Shown piece by piece: positions 1 through 5,984 of a DNA stretch of 15,444 bases; the stretch's first letter is position 1; every line of letters begins with the position of its first letter. The translations under genes were made by a program, and so were the position numbers. The stretch is from assembly GCA_017395715.1 (NCBI GenBank), contig JAFQNZ010000118.1:1-15444 (forward strand). The letters are read 5' to 3'. The notes beneath the pieces are model-generated. The model did not search any database and had not been told where the DNA came from. It was given only the letters and a program-made list of their open reading frames with translations. This DNA is from Clostridia bacterium (GTDB lineage Bacteria > Bacillota > Clostridia > Oscillospirales > CAG-272).

Positions 1-1
1 C

Positions 2-262
2 CCCGATGACGTGATCTATTTGGAAGTCCCCCCTGCCCTCTCGCGCGAGCTTGTGAGAAAACGGAGCATTTCGGACAACCGCGCCATGGATATCCATGAA
101 AAAGACACAGGCTTTTTTGAAAAAAGCTACGAAGCAGCCCTCTTCACGGCAGAGCATTGCGGCTGGACAAAAATCGCCTGCCACACCGATACGGATGGCG
201 TACTCGCCATGCGGCAGGTGGACGAGATCACAGCCGATATTCTGAAAGCGCTTGATCTTTGA
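2..262 (+). CDS. tmk: Thymidylate kinase-like protein, C-terminal part (5' end outside window)
   Basis: This is the last 86 codons of a gene that enters from the left edge; the frame is open from base 2 and stops with TGA at 260-262. Thymidylate kinases phosphorylate dTMP to dTDP in the cytoplasm. The visible part begins PDDVIYLEVPP, the usual strand of Tmk where the nucleotide-binding core precedes the lid (family pattern P-D-x-x-I/F-L-D-V/L-x-P). It continues with a lid-like segment rich in basic residues (RELVRKRSISDNR), then the DIHEKD stretch and the helix EKSYEAALFTAEHCGW that match the C-terminal half of clostridial members. The P-loop and DR(Y/H) motif would lie outside the window, so activity cannot be judged. 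Another P-loop NMP-kinase-fold protein is the main alternative. The DJ-1 family gene follows after 21 bp, so the two are probably co-transcribed. Confidence 0.75.
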   Translation, partial: PDDVIYLEVPPALSRELVRKRSISDNRAMDIHEKDTGFFEKSYEAALFTAEHCGWTKIACHTDTDGVLAMRQVDEITADILKALDL

Positions 263-283
263 TTGACCAAAAGGAGTTTCACT

Positions 284-826
284 ATGGTATGTATTTTTTT
301 AGCCGACGGCTTTGAAATGATTGAAACCTTGACACCTTGCGATATTCTGTGCCGCGCGGGACTTGACGTGCGTCTTGTCTCGGTAAACGGAAAGGAATTT
401 GTCCGCTCCACGCACGGGGTGGATGTGAAAACCGATCTGCCGCTTTGCAAGGTTGATCCCGATTCGGTTGACATGATGATCCTGCCGGGCGGAATGCCGG
501 GTGCCAAAAATCTTTATGAAAGCAAAGCTTTGATTGAGCTTCTCCTGCGCCATGCTGAAGAGAAAAAGCCGATCGGTGCGATTTGTGCCGCGCCCTTCAT
601 TCTCGGTAAATGCGGGCTGTTAAAAGGCAAAAAAGCCACCTGTTACCCCGGTTTTGAAGACGATCTTCTGGGCGCCACCGTTCTTGCCGACGGCGTTGCT
701 CGTGATGGCAACATCGTCACCGCCAAAGGCATGGGTGTTTCGCTTGCCTTCTCGCTCGCCCTTTGCGAGTTGCTTTGCGGCAAAGAAAAACGCGACGCTA
801 TCGCCAAGGCGATTATGATGGCGTAA
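284..826 (+). CDS. DJ-1/PfpI family protein (YajL/ThiJ-like), 180 aa
   Basis: DJ-1/PfpI family protein of the short single-domain type. Members have been described as glyoxalase III, protein deglycase or chaperone; the true substrate is uncertain. The N-terminal strand is followed by DGFEMIET, where Glu14 corresponds to the conserved acid Glu18 of human DJ-1. LPGGMPGAKNL (67-77) is the family's glycine loop, and the nucleophile elbow AICAAPFIL (99-107) places the reactive Cys101. The length is normal for the family (about 180-190 aa). An upstream in-frame TTG at 263 is possible, but ATG at 284 has AAGGAG at 271-276 at good spacing and gives the usual N-terminus. The last 22 codons and following bases (761-875) are duplicated at 1671-1786, on the far side of an AT-rich gene. 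No terminator is visible after the stop. Confidence 0.9.
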   Translation: MVCIFLADGFEMIETLTPCDILCRAGLDVRLVSVNGKEFVRSTHGVDVKTDLPLCKVDPDSVDMMILPGGMPGAKNLYESKALIELLLRHAEEKKPIGAICAAPFILGKCGLLKGKKATCYPGFEDDLLGATVLADGVARDGNIVTAKGMGVSLAFSLALCELLCGKEKRDAIAKAIMMA

Positions 827-875
827 CAAAGTTGCATCTTTCGTTCCGCTTCCCCGCCCGTATCAAACTGAGCGG
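761..875 (+). repeat. Direct repeat, copy 1 (3' end of the DJ-1/PfpI gene plus downstream bases)
   Basis: Bases 761-875 match 1671-1786 with 13 differences in 116 aligned columns by hand count, about 89% identity. The copy covers the codons for LCELLCGKEKRDAIAKAI, the stop codon, and about 50 bp of downstream sequence. It ends in a degenerate version of the left end of the inverted-repeat element found intact at 1771. The two copies flank the AT-rich gene 955-1587. Confidence 0.85.
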
Positions 876-954
876 CGGACAAACCTAACTTTCGAGCCAC
901 ACTTTACAACCTTATTTACATCAGTAATAGTTGATCTATCGAAAGGAGAGCGTA

Positions 955-1587
955 ATGAATTCAATACACAAACACATACTTGAATACGCCGGAGCGTTTG
1001 TATTTGATTATGTCGAACATCTATCCATGCGCGTTTTCGATGTAGAGATAGATATTGATATATTTGAGTACAAAGATCAACGTAATTATAGAGAAAAGGC
1101 GCACGTAGCTTTTAAAAAAGGCAATTTAGTCTATGAATGCGATTTTTGTGATAAACACAACTATAAAAGTGACTTTCATCCTATTACCTTAAACGGACAA
1201 CGCTTTATTTGTTTTAGAAAAACTTTATATGGCTTCACCTTGATAAATGCAGATACTCTATCCATTGAATATGAGTATTTTCCCGAATGCGTAATTCACG
1301 GTGAAGAATCATTTATTATCACAGATGTCAAGCAACTTGATACTCTTTTGATTTTTGAGGGATGCTATTGGGCGTGTCCTTATGAATGTTTTGCTTTTGA
1401 TTATAAGACGAAATTATTTCTGAATGTGTCAAAGATGTGTAATGTGTTTTATTTGGACAAAACAGTATTACAAGATGACGAGCTGATAGTATATGGCACC
1501 GATGAAAACGATTCCGAAAAACAGATTACTGTTCACAAGCAAGATATAATAGCCGGCATAAGCAAATACGGAAAAAGAGATTTTTGA
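955..1587 (+). CDS. AT-rich orphan gene, hypothetical protein of 210 aa
   Basis: I do not recognise a named family. The ATG at 955 is preceded by AAAGGAG (942-948) at good spacing, so the gene looks translatable. The protein has no signal peptide and no membrane segment. It is rich in aromatic and acidic residues, predicted mainly as beta strands, with eight cysteines, including CDFC (62-65) and the cluster GCYWACPYECFAFDY (136-150). The stretch from YGFTLINAD through EEYFP-like repeats to EGCYW reads like a repeating beta-sheet protein. Codon use (AAA, TTT, TAT, ATA) and visibly lower GC than both neighbours suggest acquisition by transfer. It sits between two copies of the DJ-1 gene tail. 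Similar stand-alone cytosolic proteins are sometimes immunity proteins of toxin systems, but nothing here shows a toxin, so that is only a guess. Confidence 0.75.
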   Translation: MNSIHKHILEYAGAFVFDYVEHLSMRVFDVEIDIDIFEYKDQRNYREKAHVAFKKGNLVYECDFCDKHNYKSDFHPITLNGQRFICFRKTLYGFTLINADTLSIEYEYFPECVIHGEESFIITDVKQLDTLLIFEGCYWACPYECFAFDYKTKLFLNVSKMCNVFYLDKTVLQDDELIVYGTDENDSEKQITVHKQDIIAGISKYGKRDF

Positions 1588-1670
1588 ATTTTTTAAACTT
1601 TCCCCTGTTTTTCAACCAAAAAAAGACCTTTTGTACGCCCCACCCACATGGAACGTGTCGTTGCTATGAA

Positions 1671-1736
1671 CTTTGCGAGCTGCTTTGCGGCAAAGAAAAA
1701 CGCGACGCTATTGCCAAGGCGATTATGAAGGAATAA
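1671..1736 (+). pseudogene. Duplicated C-terminal fragment of the DJ-1/PfpI gene
   Basis: Reading from 1671 in frame gives LCELLCGKEKRDAIAKAIMK-E and a TAA at 1734-1736, which is the end of the protein encoded at 284-826 (ending IAKAIMMA). Upstream bases (1588-1670) do not continue the homology and no start codon or ribosome binding site accompanies the fragment. It is a gene remnant, not a gene. Confidence 0.8.
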
Positions 1737-1786
1737 AAACAGTTGCATCTTTCGCACCGCTTCCCCGCCCGTGTCATCCTGAGCGG
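1671..1786 (+). repeat. Direct repeat, copy 2
   Basis: This is the partner of 761-875. It includes the gene-tail remnant, the phrase TTGCATCTTTCG, the run CCGCTTCCCCGCCCG, and the first 16 bases of the intact inverted-repeat element that starts at 1771. Because copy 1 has only a decayed form of that element end, copy 2 with the element probably keeps the older arrangement, or the element has been truncated at copy 1. Confidence 0.85.
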
Positions 1787-1949
1787 AGCGAAGCGGAGTC
1801 GAACTCGAAGCGCTTTTGCGCTTCGAGCTTGGGATCTCGGGCGCTTGATTGCCCACCTTTTGTAGATCCCGCGCTCCGCGCGCCCTCCTTTGGTCGGGTT
1901 CGACTGCGAAAACCTCCCACCGGGATGTTTTCTCCGCTCAGGATGACAC
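1771..1949. repeat. Interspersed inverted-repeat element (MITE-like), 179 bp
   Basis: The ends are a perfect 18 bp inverted repeat: GTGTCATCCTGAGCGGAG at 1771-1788 and its exact complement at 1932-1949. Inside lies a nested set of stem-loops: a 10 bp perfect stem with TTTT loop (1804-1813 with 1818-1827), a 7 bp pair GGGATCT/AGATCCC (1831-1837 with 1864-1870), and GTCGAAC/GTTCGAC (1798-1804 with 1898-1904). No credible gene lies inside. Intergenic elements starting GTCATCCTGAGCG are known as abundant dispersed repeats in several bacterial groups. No target-site duplication is evident at the edges. Confidence 0.8.
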
Positions 1950-2027
1950 AGAGAAGGGCGTTTTCCACTACCAATCAAAAATAAATAACACAAAAGAAAG
2001 GATGCTCCGCGTGAGCGAGGAAAGACC

Positions 2028-2615
2028 ATGAGTTATATCCGCGACGTGAAAAACAAAATACGCGAAACCTACCGCTCGCGCCGAGACGAGCTATCCCCCG
2101 AGCAAAAAGCGGCGTGGGACAAGAAGATCATTCAGAACATCACCTCCCTTGCCTCTTACCGCTTTGCCGATGTGATCCTTGCCTACCATCCGCTTGACGG
2201 CGAGATCGACATCCGACCGCTTCTTGAATCAGCCCTTGCCGCAGGCAAAAAGGTGGCACTCCCCCTTTGCTACGCCGAGGGACGCATGGATTTCTTTTAT
2301 ATCACCTCTCTTGACAACTTAAATGACGGCAAATTCGGCTTAAAAGAGCCATCGCCCGACAACGAAAAGTATGACCGCGACAATCCGGCACAGGTGCTCA
2401 TGCTGATTCCTGCGCTTGTGTACGATCAAAACGGCTACCGTCTCGGCTACGGACGCGGCTATTATGACCGCTATGTCAACAGCTTTCACGGCACCAAGGC
2501 AGGACTTTGCTACCGTGCCTTCTTGCATCCCACCCCTCTGCCGCACGGCAGATTTGACTTTGCCGTTGACTACATCGTCACCGAAAAAGGAGTGAAACTG
2601 ATTGAAAAAGCTTAA
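2028..2615 (+). CDS. 5-formyltetrahydrofolate cyclo-ligase (methenyl-THF synthetase), 195 aa
   Basis: The enzyme converts 5-formyltetrahydrofolate to 5,10-methenyltetrahydrofolate with ATP, returning a stored folate to one-carbon metabolism in the cytosol. The N-terminal helix carries the basic residues of the family (KNKIRETYRSRRDEL, 8-22). Next come ILAYHPLDGEIDIRPL (50-65), the conserved GKFGLKEP (101-108), LIPALVYDQNG (126-136), and the phosphate-binding loop GYGRGYYDRY (140-149). The length is normal for the family. The start ATG at 2028 follows a GAGG-type ribosome site (2017-2020). The stop lies 14 bp inside the next gene, so the two are translationally linked. The gene is also called fthC, ygfA or MTHFS in different organisms. 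Confidence 0.95.
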   Translation: MSYIRDVKNKIRETYRSRRDELSPEQKAAWDKKIIQNITSLASYRFADVILAYHPLDGEIDIRPLLESALAAGKKVALPLCYAEGRMDFFYITSLDNLNDGKFGLKEPSPDNEKYDRDNPAQVLMLIPALVYDQNGYRLGYGRGYYDRYVNSFHGTKAGLCYRAFLHPTPLPHGRFDFAVDYIVTEKGVKLIEKA

Positions 2616-3528
2616 CGCCCAATCGGCGCTCCCCTTGGTTCTCTTGTCTGTTTACGCGCTTTTGATCTTGACCCGACTGATCCCCGCCGAAGTGATGGAC
2701 TCCACCGTCAAGCTATTCTTTGCGCTGATCATTTTGGAGCTTTTGGTGTTCGCGCTTCCAATCTTCCTCTTTTCCCGTATGCAAGAGCGTGACTACATCA
2801 AAGAGTTGCCCTTTCACTTCTTCTCTGCCAAGTTCACACCCTTTTTGGTATCGATGGGCTTTTTGATGCTCTCGGGCGGACTTGTCATCAACGCACTCTT
2901 TTACTTTTTGGGCTTCGGCTCGGCATCCTACGCCTCTCTGGGCAGCTTCATTCTCTCGGAAGTGTCGATCGACAACAATCCCTTGTATGTCCTCTTGGCA
3001 TACGGCGCGCTCCCCGCGCTGTGTGAAGAAGTTTTATTCCGCGGCATTTTGATCCATGAACACAAAAAGTATTCCTTCCCCACCGCCGCCATCATTTCCT
3101 CGCTTGCCTATGCGTTTTGCTATTTTGACCTTTCGGCATTTCCCTTTTATTTCTTAAGCGGTCTAATCCTTGCGTATATTGTCCGCATGACAGGCTCGCT
3201 GTTTGCCGCCATCCTCACCCGCTTTGCGGTCAATGTGGCGTCGGTTTACTTAATGCCCTCGATTTGGGGACTGCTCACACAGCCGCTCGGCGTTTTGTTT
3301 GCCGTCTTTGTGGCAATGGCGCTCTTCATCATCTGCCTGTTCTTCGCTCTCAAAACCACCGAAAAGCGCTACCGCGAAATGGCGTGTGATCCTCTTTTGG
3401 CAGAAGATCGCCCCTATCCTTTCAAAAAAGCCGTTCGCAACGCATACCACATCCTCTCTGCCCCTGCCTACCTCCTTTGCATCGCAACTTATATTGTTAC
3501 CGTTGTGTTGATGATGATATTTGGGTAA
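2602..3528 (+). CDS. CPBP-family (CAAX protease-like) membrane protein, probably without the catalytic histidines, 308 aa
   Basis: This is a multi-pass membrane protein with about eight hydrophobic segments (roughly 8-28, 37-58, 80-104, 127-142, 160-175, 180-198, 228-250 and 286-307). It belongs to the CPBP/Abi intramembrane protease family by the motif EEVLFR (Glu142, Glu143, Arg147) and the following GILIHEHKKYSFPTAAIISSLAYA. In active members motif 2 is FxxxH and motif 3 HxxxN/D. Here the aligned positions read YAFCY (Tyr174) and RFAVN (Arg207, Asn211), so both histidines appear to be missing. The start is TTG at 2602 with AAGGAG at 2587-2592, overlapping the upstream gene. A catalytically inactive membrane scaffold is likely; the alternative is a divergent active site. 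Confidence 0.85.
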   Translation: MKKLNAQSALPLVLLSVYALLILTRLIPAEVMDSTVKLFFALIILELLVFALPIFLFSRMQERDYIKELPFHFFSAKFTPFLVSMGFLMLSGGLVINALFYFLGFGSASYASLGSFILSEVSIDNNPLYVLLAYGALPALCEEVLFRGILIHEHKKYSFPTAAIISSLAYAFCYFDLSAFPFYFLSGLILAYIVRMTGSLFAAILTRFAVNVASVYLMPSIWGLLTQPLGVLFAVFVAMALFIICLFFALKTTEKRYREMACDPLLAEDRPYPFKKAVRNAYHILSAPAYLLCIATYIVTVVLMMIFG

Positions 3529-3565
3529 AAAACGGGATTTTGATTGGATAAACGAACAATACTTC

Positions 3566-3658
3566 GTAGGGGCAACGTCCTCGACGCCCCGAAAACAAAC
3601 AAATTTTGTAAAACTATAATTGATTGTAAAACGGGGCGTCGAGGATGTCGCCCCCTAC
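3566..3658. repeat. Interspersed inverted-repeat element, 93 bp
   Basis: Left arm 3566-3591 and right arm 3632-3658 are complementary with only three differences over 27 columns. The inner 14 bases TCCTCGACGCCCCG are perfect and the outer ends read GTAGGGG. The AT-rich 40 bp between them carries no gene. As RNA it would fold into one long hairpin. Elements beginning GTAGGGGC are common between genes in gut Clostridia. It differs from the element at 1771-1949 in ends and size, so it is a second family. It sits just after the CPBP gene and before the terminator. Confidence 0.75.
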
Positions 3659-3680
3659 AAATCCACATAAAGCATCAAAA

Positions 3681-3702
3681 AACACCCCCAAACGGGGGTG
3701 TT
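3681..3702 (-). terminator. Bidirectional intrinsic terminator between convergent genes
   Basis: A perfect 9 bp stem, AACACCCCC (3681-3689) with GGGGGTGTT (3694-3702), has a four-base loop. On the minus strand it is followed at once by a run of T (complement of the A run at 3675-3682), ending the lexA-side operon, whose last gene stops at 3706. On the plus strand the T-rich ATTTATTTTTT follows a few bases later, so it may also stop transcripts from the CPBP gene. Confidence 0.85.
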
Positions 3703-3705
3703 CAT

Positions 3706-4464
3706 TTATTTTTTATCAAAGGCATCCACAAGATAGGAAAGCACATAATAGCCAAGCAGCGAAAAAAGCGCGATCTCGATATACGGCATGAGGATGGTGG
3801 TTACCACCTGAAAACGCAGCGAAAAGCCAAGCTCCGCTATCGTAAAGCCGGTTTCAATGGCGGCAAATATAACCGCAACCGCAAGATACACAACGACAGG
3901 GATCTTTTTCATCATGGGAACAGCTTCTCCGCGCACATTTGATTTTCGATAGAAAGAACGCACCAAACGTAGCGATACAAACAGCACCAAAAGCAACACA
4001 GGCAAATTGAGAAGCGAGGACACGATGTAGGAAAGAAGCGCGCCGCCCCTGACGAGATGGTCAAGCGTTTTATCATTGAAATAAAAATCAAGCATCAACT
4101 GCTTATCGAGAAAAGCCGCGAGCCAATAGAGAAAAATGCGAAGCGCAAAGGAAATGAAAACAAGCGTGAGGATCTCCCACAGCATTGTTTTTTTGCGAAG
4201 CGTATGCTCTTCATGCGCCACCGCGACTGTGAAAAGCGCAAGAACTGAGAACAAAGCGCCCACCGAAACAATCTCCGAAATATAATATACCAGATATTTC
4301 CAAACCGCATCGGCGCCGTTGGCGGTCAACATCTGCGACAGCGGAAAGAAAAACAAACTGCCGATCAAGGATGCGCCAAGTGTGGCAAACAGCAATAGGC
4401 GGTGATAGTCCTTTTGCTTGCCTTCTTCCAGCGCATAAGGGTTATAAACTTGCTTTTTTCTCAT
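3706..4464 (-). CDS. Six-helix membrane protein of unknown function downstream of lexA, 252 aa
   Basis: I do not recognise a family. The protein has a basic N-terminal tail (MRKKQVYNPYALEEGKQKDYHR) and about six membrane segments near residues 22-45, 57-83, 96-119, 141-168, 188-211 and 218-246. Basic loops (LRKK at 89-92; RKSNVRGE at 173-180; MMKK at 184-187) lie between them. No catalytic or transport motif stands out. The ATG at 4464 is preceded by AAGGAG (4473-4478 on the complement) at good spacing. The lexA stop is only 22 bp upstream, so the gene is most likely transcribed with lexA and may be induced by DNA damage. The minus-strand terminator follows directly. Confidence 0.8.
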   Translation of the reverse strand: MRKKQVYNPYALEEGKQKDYHRLLLFATLGASLIGSLFFFPLSQMLTANGADAVWKYLVYYISEIVSVGALFSVLALFTVAVAHEEHTLRKKTMLWEILTLVFISFALRIFLYWLAAFLDKQLMLDFYFNDKTLDHLVRGGALLSYIVSSLLNLPVLLLVLFVSLRLVRSFYRKSNVRGEAVPMMKKIPVVVYLAVAVIFAAIETGFTIAELGFSLRFQVVTTILMPYIEIALFSLLGYYVLSYLVDAFDKK

Positions 4465-4486
4465 ACCGAGATCTCCTTGGGGCTAC

Positions 4487-5098
4487 TTAAAAATACTTCA
4501 CGGCGGCAATCACCTTGCCGAGTATCAATACCGAATCAACAATGATAGGCTGAATCGTCGAGTTTTCGGGCTGCAGACGGAAATGTCCGTTTTCCTTGTA
4601 AAAGGTCTTGACGGTGGCTTCGTCGTCAATCAGTGCCACCACGATCTGCCCGTTTTCGGCATAGCCCTGCTTTTTCACAATGATGATATCGCCGCTTGCA
4701 ATACCCGCTTCAATCATGCTTTCGCCCTTGACACGGAGCGCAAACAAGTCGCTTGCCGAGTAGTTTTTGCCGTTCAGCGGAAAATCCATGTGCTTTTCAA
4801 TGTTCTGCACGGCAAGAATCGGCGTGCCTGCCGCCACTTGACCGACAAGCGGGATCTTCACGCTCTCGCCCGAAGGACGGGTGTCCACTTCACTTGTGCG
4901 GATGGTACGGCTCTTGCCTGCCGTTTTGCTGATATACCCCTTTGCCTCCAAGCGGTCAAGATAGGAATGCACCGTGGAGGTGGACTTGAAGTTAAGCGCA
5001 GACTGAATGTCGCGCACGCTGGGCGGATACCCTGCCGAGCGCTGATTGAGGCAAATAAAATCGTAAACTTCCTTTTCTTTTACGGTTAACTTTTCCAT
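4487..5098 (-). CDS. lexA: LexA repressor, 203 aa
   Basis: LexA represses the SOS regulon and is inactivated by RecA-stimulated self-cleavage. The N-terminal winged helix-turn-helix (about 1-65) has the typical PSVRDIQSALNFKSTSTVHSYLDRLEAKGYI pattern in overlapping parts at 26-56. The cleavage site is Ala90-Gly91 in VGQVAAGTPI. The S24-peptidase dyad is Ser127 (VKGESM) and Lys164 (ATVKTF), both present, so it should be self-cleavable. The length is normal for Firmicutes LexA. The ATG at 5098 has GGAGG at 5107-5111 on the complement. A SOS box at 5246-5257 and a promoter at 5172-5201 lie upstream, consistent with autoregulation. It is followed by a membrane protein in the same operon, and preceded on the same strand by sigE. 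Confidence 0.97.
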   Translation of the reverse strand: MEKLTVKEKEVYDFICLNQRSAGYPPSVRDIQSALNFKSTSTVHSYLDRLEAKGYISKTAGKSRTIRTSEVDTRPSGESVKIPLVGQVAAGTPILAVQNIEKHMDFPLNGKNYSASDLFALRVKGESMIEAGIASGDIIIVKKQGYAENGQIVVALIDDEATVKTFYKENGHFRLQPENSTIQPIIVDSVLILGKVIAAVKYF

Positions 5099-5171
5099 TC
5101 ATCATACCTCCGTACTTCCCGATCCTGTCGCAGACTGTTATTTTTTGGCGAAGACCGTCATTTTACATCTT

Positions 5172-5201
5172 ATTTTAGCATATTTCCCTGCCGATTGTAA
5201 A
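5172..5201 (-). promoter_or_regulatory. Candidate SigA-type promoter of lexA
   Basis: On the minus strand TTTACA (5196-5201) and TAAAAT (5172-5177) are separated by 18 bp, and the bases before the -10 are TGC, an extended -10. Transcription would begin near 5165 and give a leader of about 65 bases. The SOS box lies about 45 bp upstream of the -35, so either repression acts from upstream or another start nearer the box exists. Confidence 0.5.
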
Positions 5202-5245
5202 CCTCCTTTTGCCGCTTTGACGCGCTTGACTTGTAAATTATTTGT

Positions 5246-5257
5246 GAACATTTGTTC
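5246..5257 (-). promoter_or_regulatory. LexA operator (SOS box)
   Basis: The minus strand reads GAACAAATGTTC, an exact match to the core GAAC-RNRY-GTTC of the Bacillus/Clostridia SOS box. Only the outermost flanking bases of the longer 14-base consensus differ. It lies in the 169 bp gap between the end of sigE and the start of lexA, where an autoregulatory operator is expected. Confidence 0.75.
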
Positions 5258-5267
5258 TTTTGCGTTT

Positions 5268-5966
5268 TTATATCTTATCGGCAATTTTCTCCCGCAGATT
5301 CGCAATGATCTTTTTTTCAAGCCGTGAAATGTAGGATTGTGAGATGCCAAGCGTTTCCGCCACCTCTTTTTGCGTCTTCTCCTTGCCATCCACAAGACCG
5401 AAGCGAAGCTCTATGATGATCCTTTCCCGCTCATCAAGTGTTTCGAGCGCTTGGCGGATGATCTTCGCATCCTCTTCTCCCTCGAGTCGCTTGTACACAC
5501 TGTCATCGTCGCAGCTTAACACATCCGAAAGCAAAAGCTCGTTGCCGTCCCAATCGGTGTTCAACGGTTCTTCGATCGAAAGCTCCTTTTGTCCTGCTGC
5601 TTTGCGCAAAAACATCAGAATCTCGTTTTCAATACAGCGCGAAGCGTAAGTCGCAAGCTTGATGTTGCGATCGGGTTTGAAGGTGTTGATCGCCTTCACA
5701 AGCCCGATCGTTCCGATTGAAATTAAGTCTTCAATGCCCGCGCCGGTGTTTTCAAATTTCTTGGCAATATATACCACAAGGCGCAAATTGTGCTCCACCA
5801 GCTTTTGGCGCACCGATTCTTCTTCCTCGATCCGTAAAAGCAGTTTGGCTTCTTCTTCGGGTGTCAAAGGACGGGGCAAAGTCTCGGCGCCGTTGATGTA
5901 AAAAAGCCTTTTGTTTCCTTTGTAAAGCCTCTCGAGGAGTTTTGACAAGAGTGTAAACAGTTTCAT
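5268..5966 (-). CDS. sigE: RNA polymerase sporulation sigma factor SigE (pro-sigma-E), 232 aa
   Basis: SigE directs early mother-cell transcription during endospore formation. The sequence follows Bacillus SigE closely: an amphipathic pro-sequence MKLFTLLSKLLERLYKGNKR ending at FYINGAETLPRPL, then the region 2 core NLRLVVYIAKKFENTG and EDLISIGTIGLVKA, then CIENEILMFLRK. It continues with DWDGNELLLSDVLS and region 4 with LDERERIIIELRFGL and the helix-turn-helix TQKEVAETLGISQSYISRLEK. The ATG at 5966 has AAAGGA at 5977-5982 on the complement; an in-frame TTG at 5972 is too close to that site. The gene starts 18 bp after spoIIGA, whose product removes the pro-sequence. In many Clostridia sigG follows sigE; here lexA follows instead. 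Confidence 0.96.
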   Translation of the reverse strand: MKLFTLLSKLLERLYKGNKRLFYINGAETLPRPLTPEEEAKLLLRIEEEESVRQKLVEHNLRLVVYIAKKFENTGAGIEDLISIGTIGLVKAINTFKPDRNIKLATYASRCIENEILMFLRKAAGQKELSIEEPLNTDWDGNELLLSDVLSCDDDSVYKRLEGEEDAKIIRQALETLDERERIIIELRFGLVDGKEKTQKEVAETLGISQSYISRLEKKIIANLREKIADKI

Positions 5967-5984
5967 ATTCAAAAAATCCTTTCA

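Larger units (their letters stand above)
1588..2027. other. Gene-free interval before the folate gene
   Basis: This 440 bp stretch has no convincing gene. In order it holds about 80 bp of featureless sequence (1588-1670), the DJ-1 gene-tail remnant and direct repeat (1671-1786), the 179 bp inverted-repeat element (1771-1949), and about 78 bp of AT-rich leader before the 5-formyltetrahydrofolate cyclo-ligase start. I see no clear promoter in the leader. Open frames across the element arise from its high GC and are not genes. Confidence 0.7.

Noticed and set aside
1673..1984. Plus-strand open frame of 103 codons across the inverted-repeat element.
   Set aside because: It is out of frame with the gene-tail remnant, starts without a ribosome site and simply reads through the GC-rich repeat.
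2002..2031. Nine-codon open frame (MLRVSEERP) whose TGA overlaps the ATG of the folate gene, a possible leader peptide.
   Set aside because: The only ribosome-like bases (AAAGG) are immediately next to its ATG, too close to work well, and the main gene has its own GAGG site. Chance is the simpler explanation.
3544..3942. Plus-strand open frame of 132 codons starting in the second repeat element.
   Set aside because: It begins inside the inverted repeat and runs antisense to the membrane protein gene at 3706-4464; no domain or ribosome site supports it.
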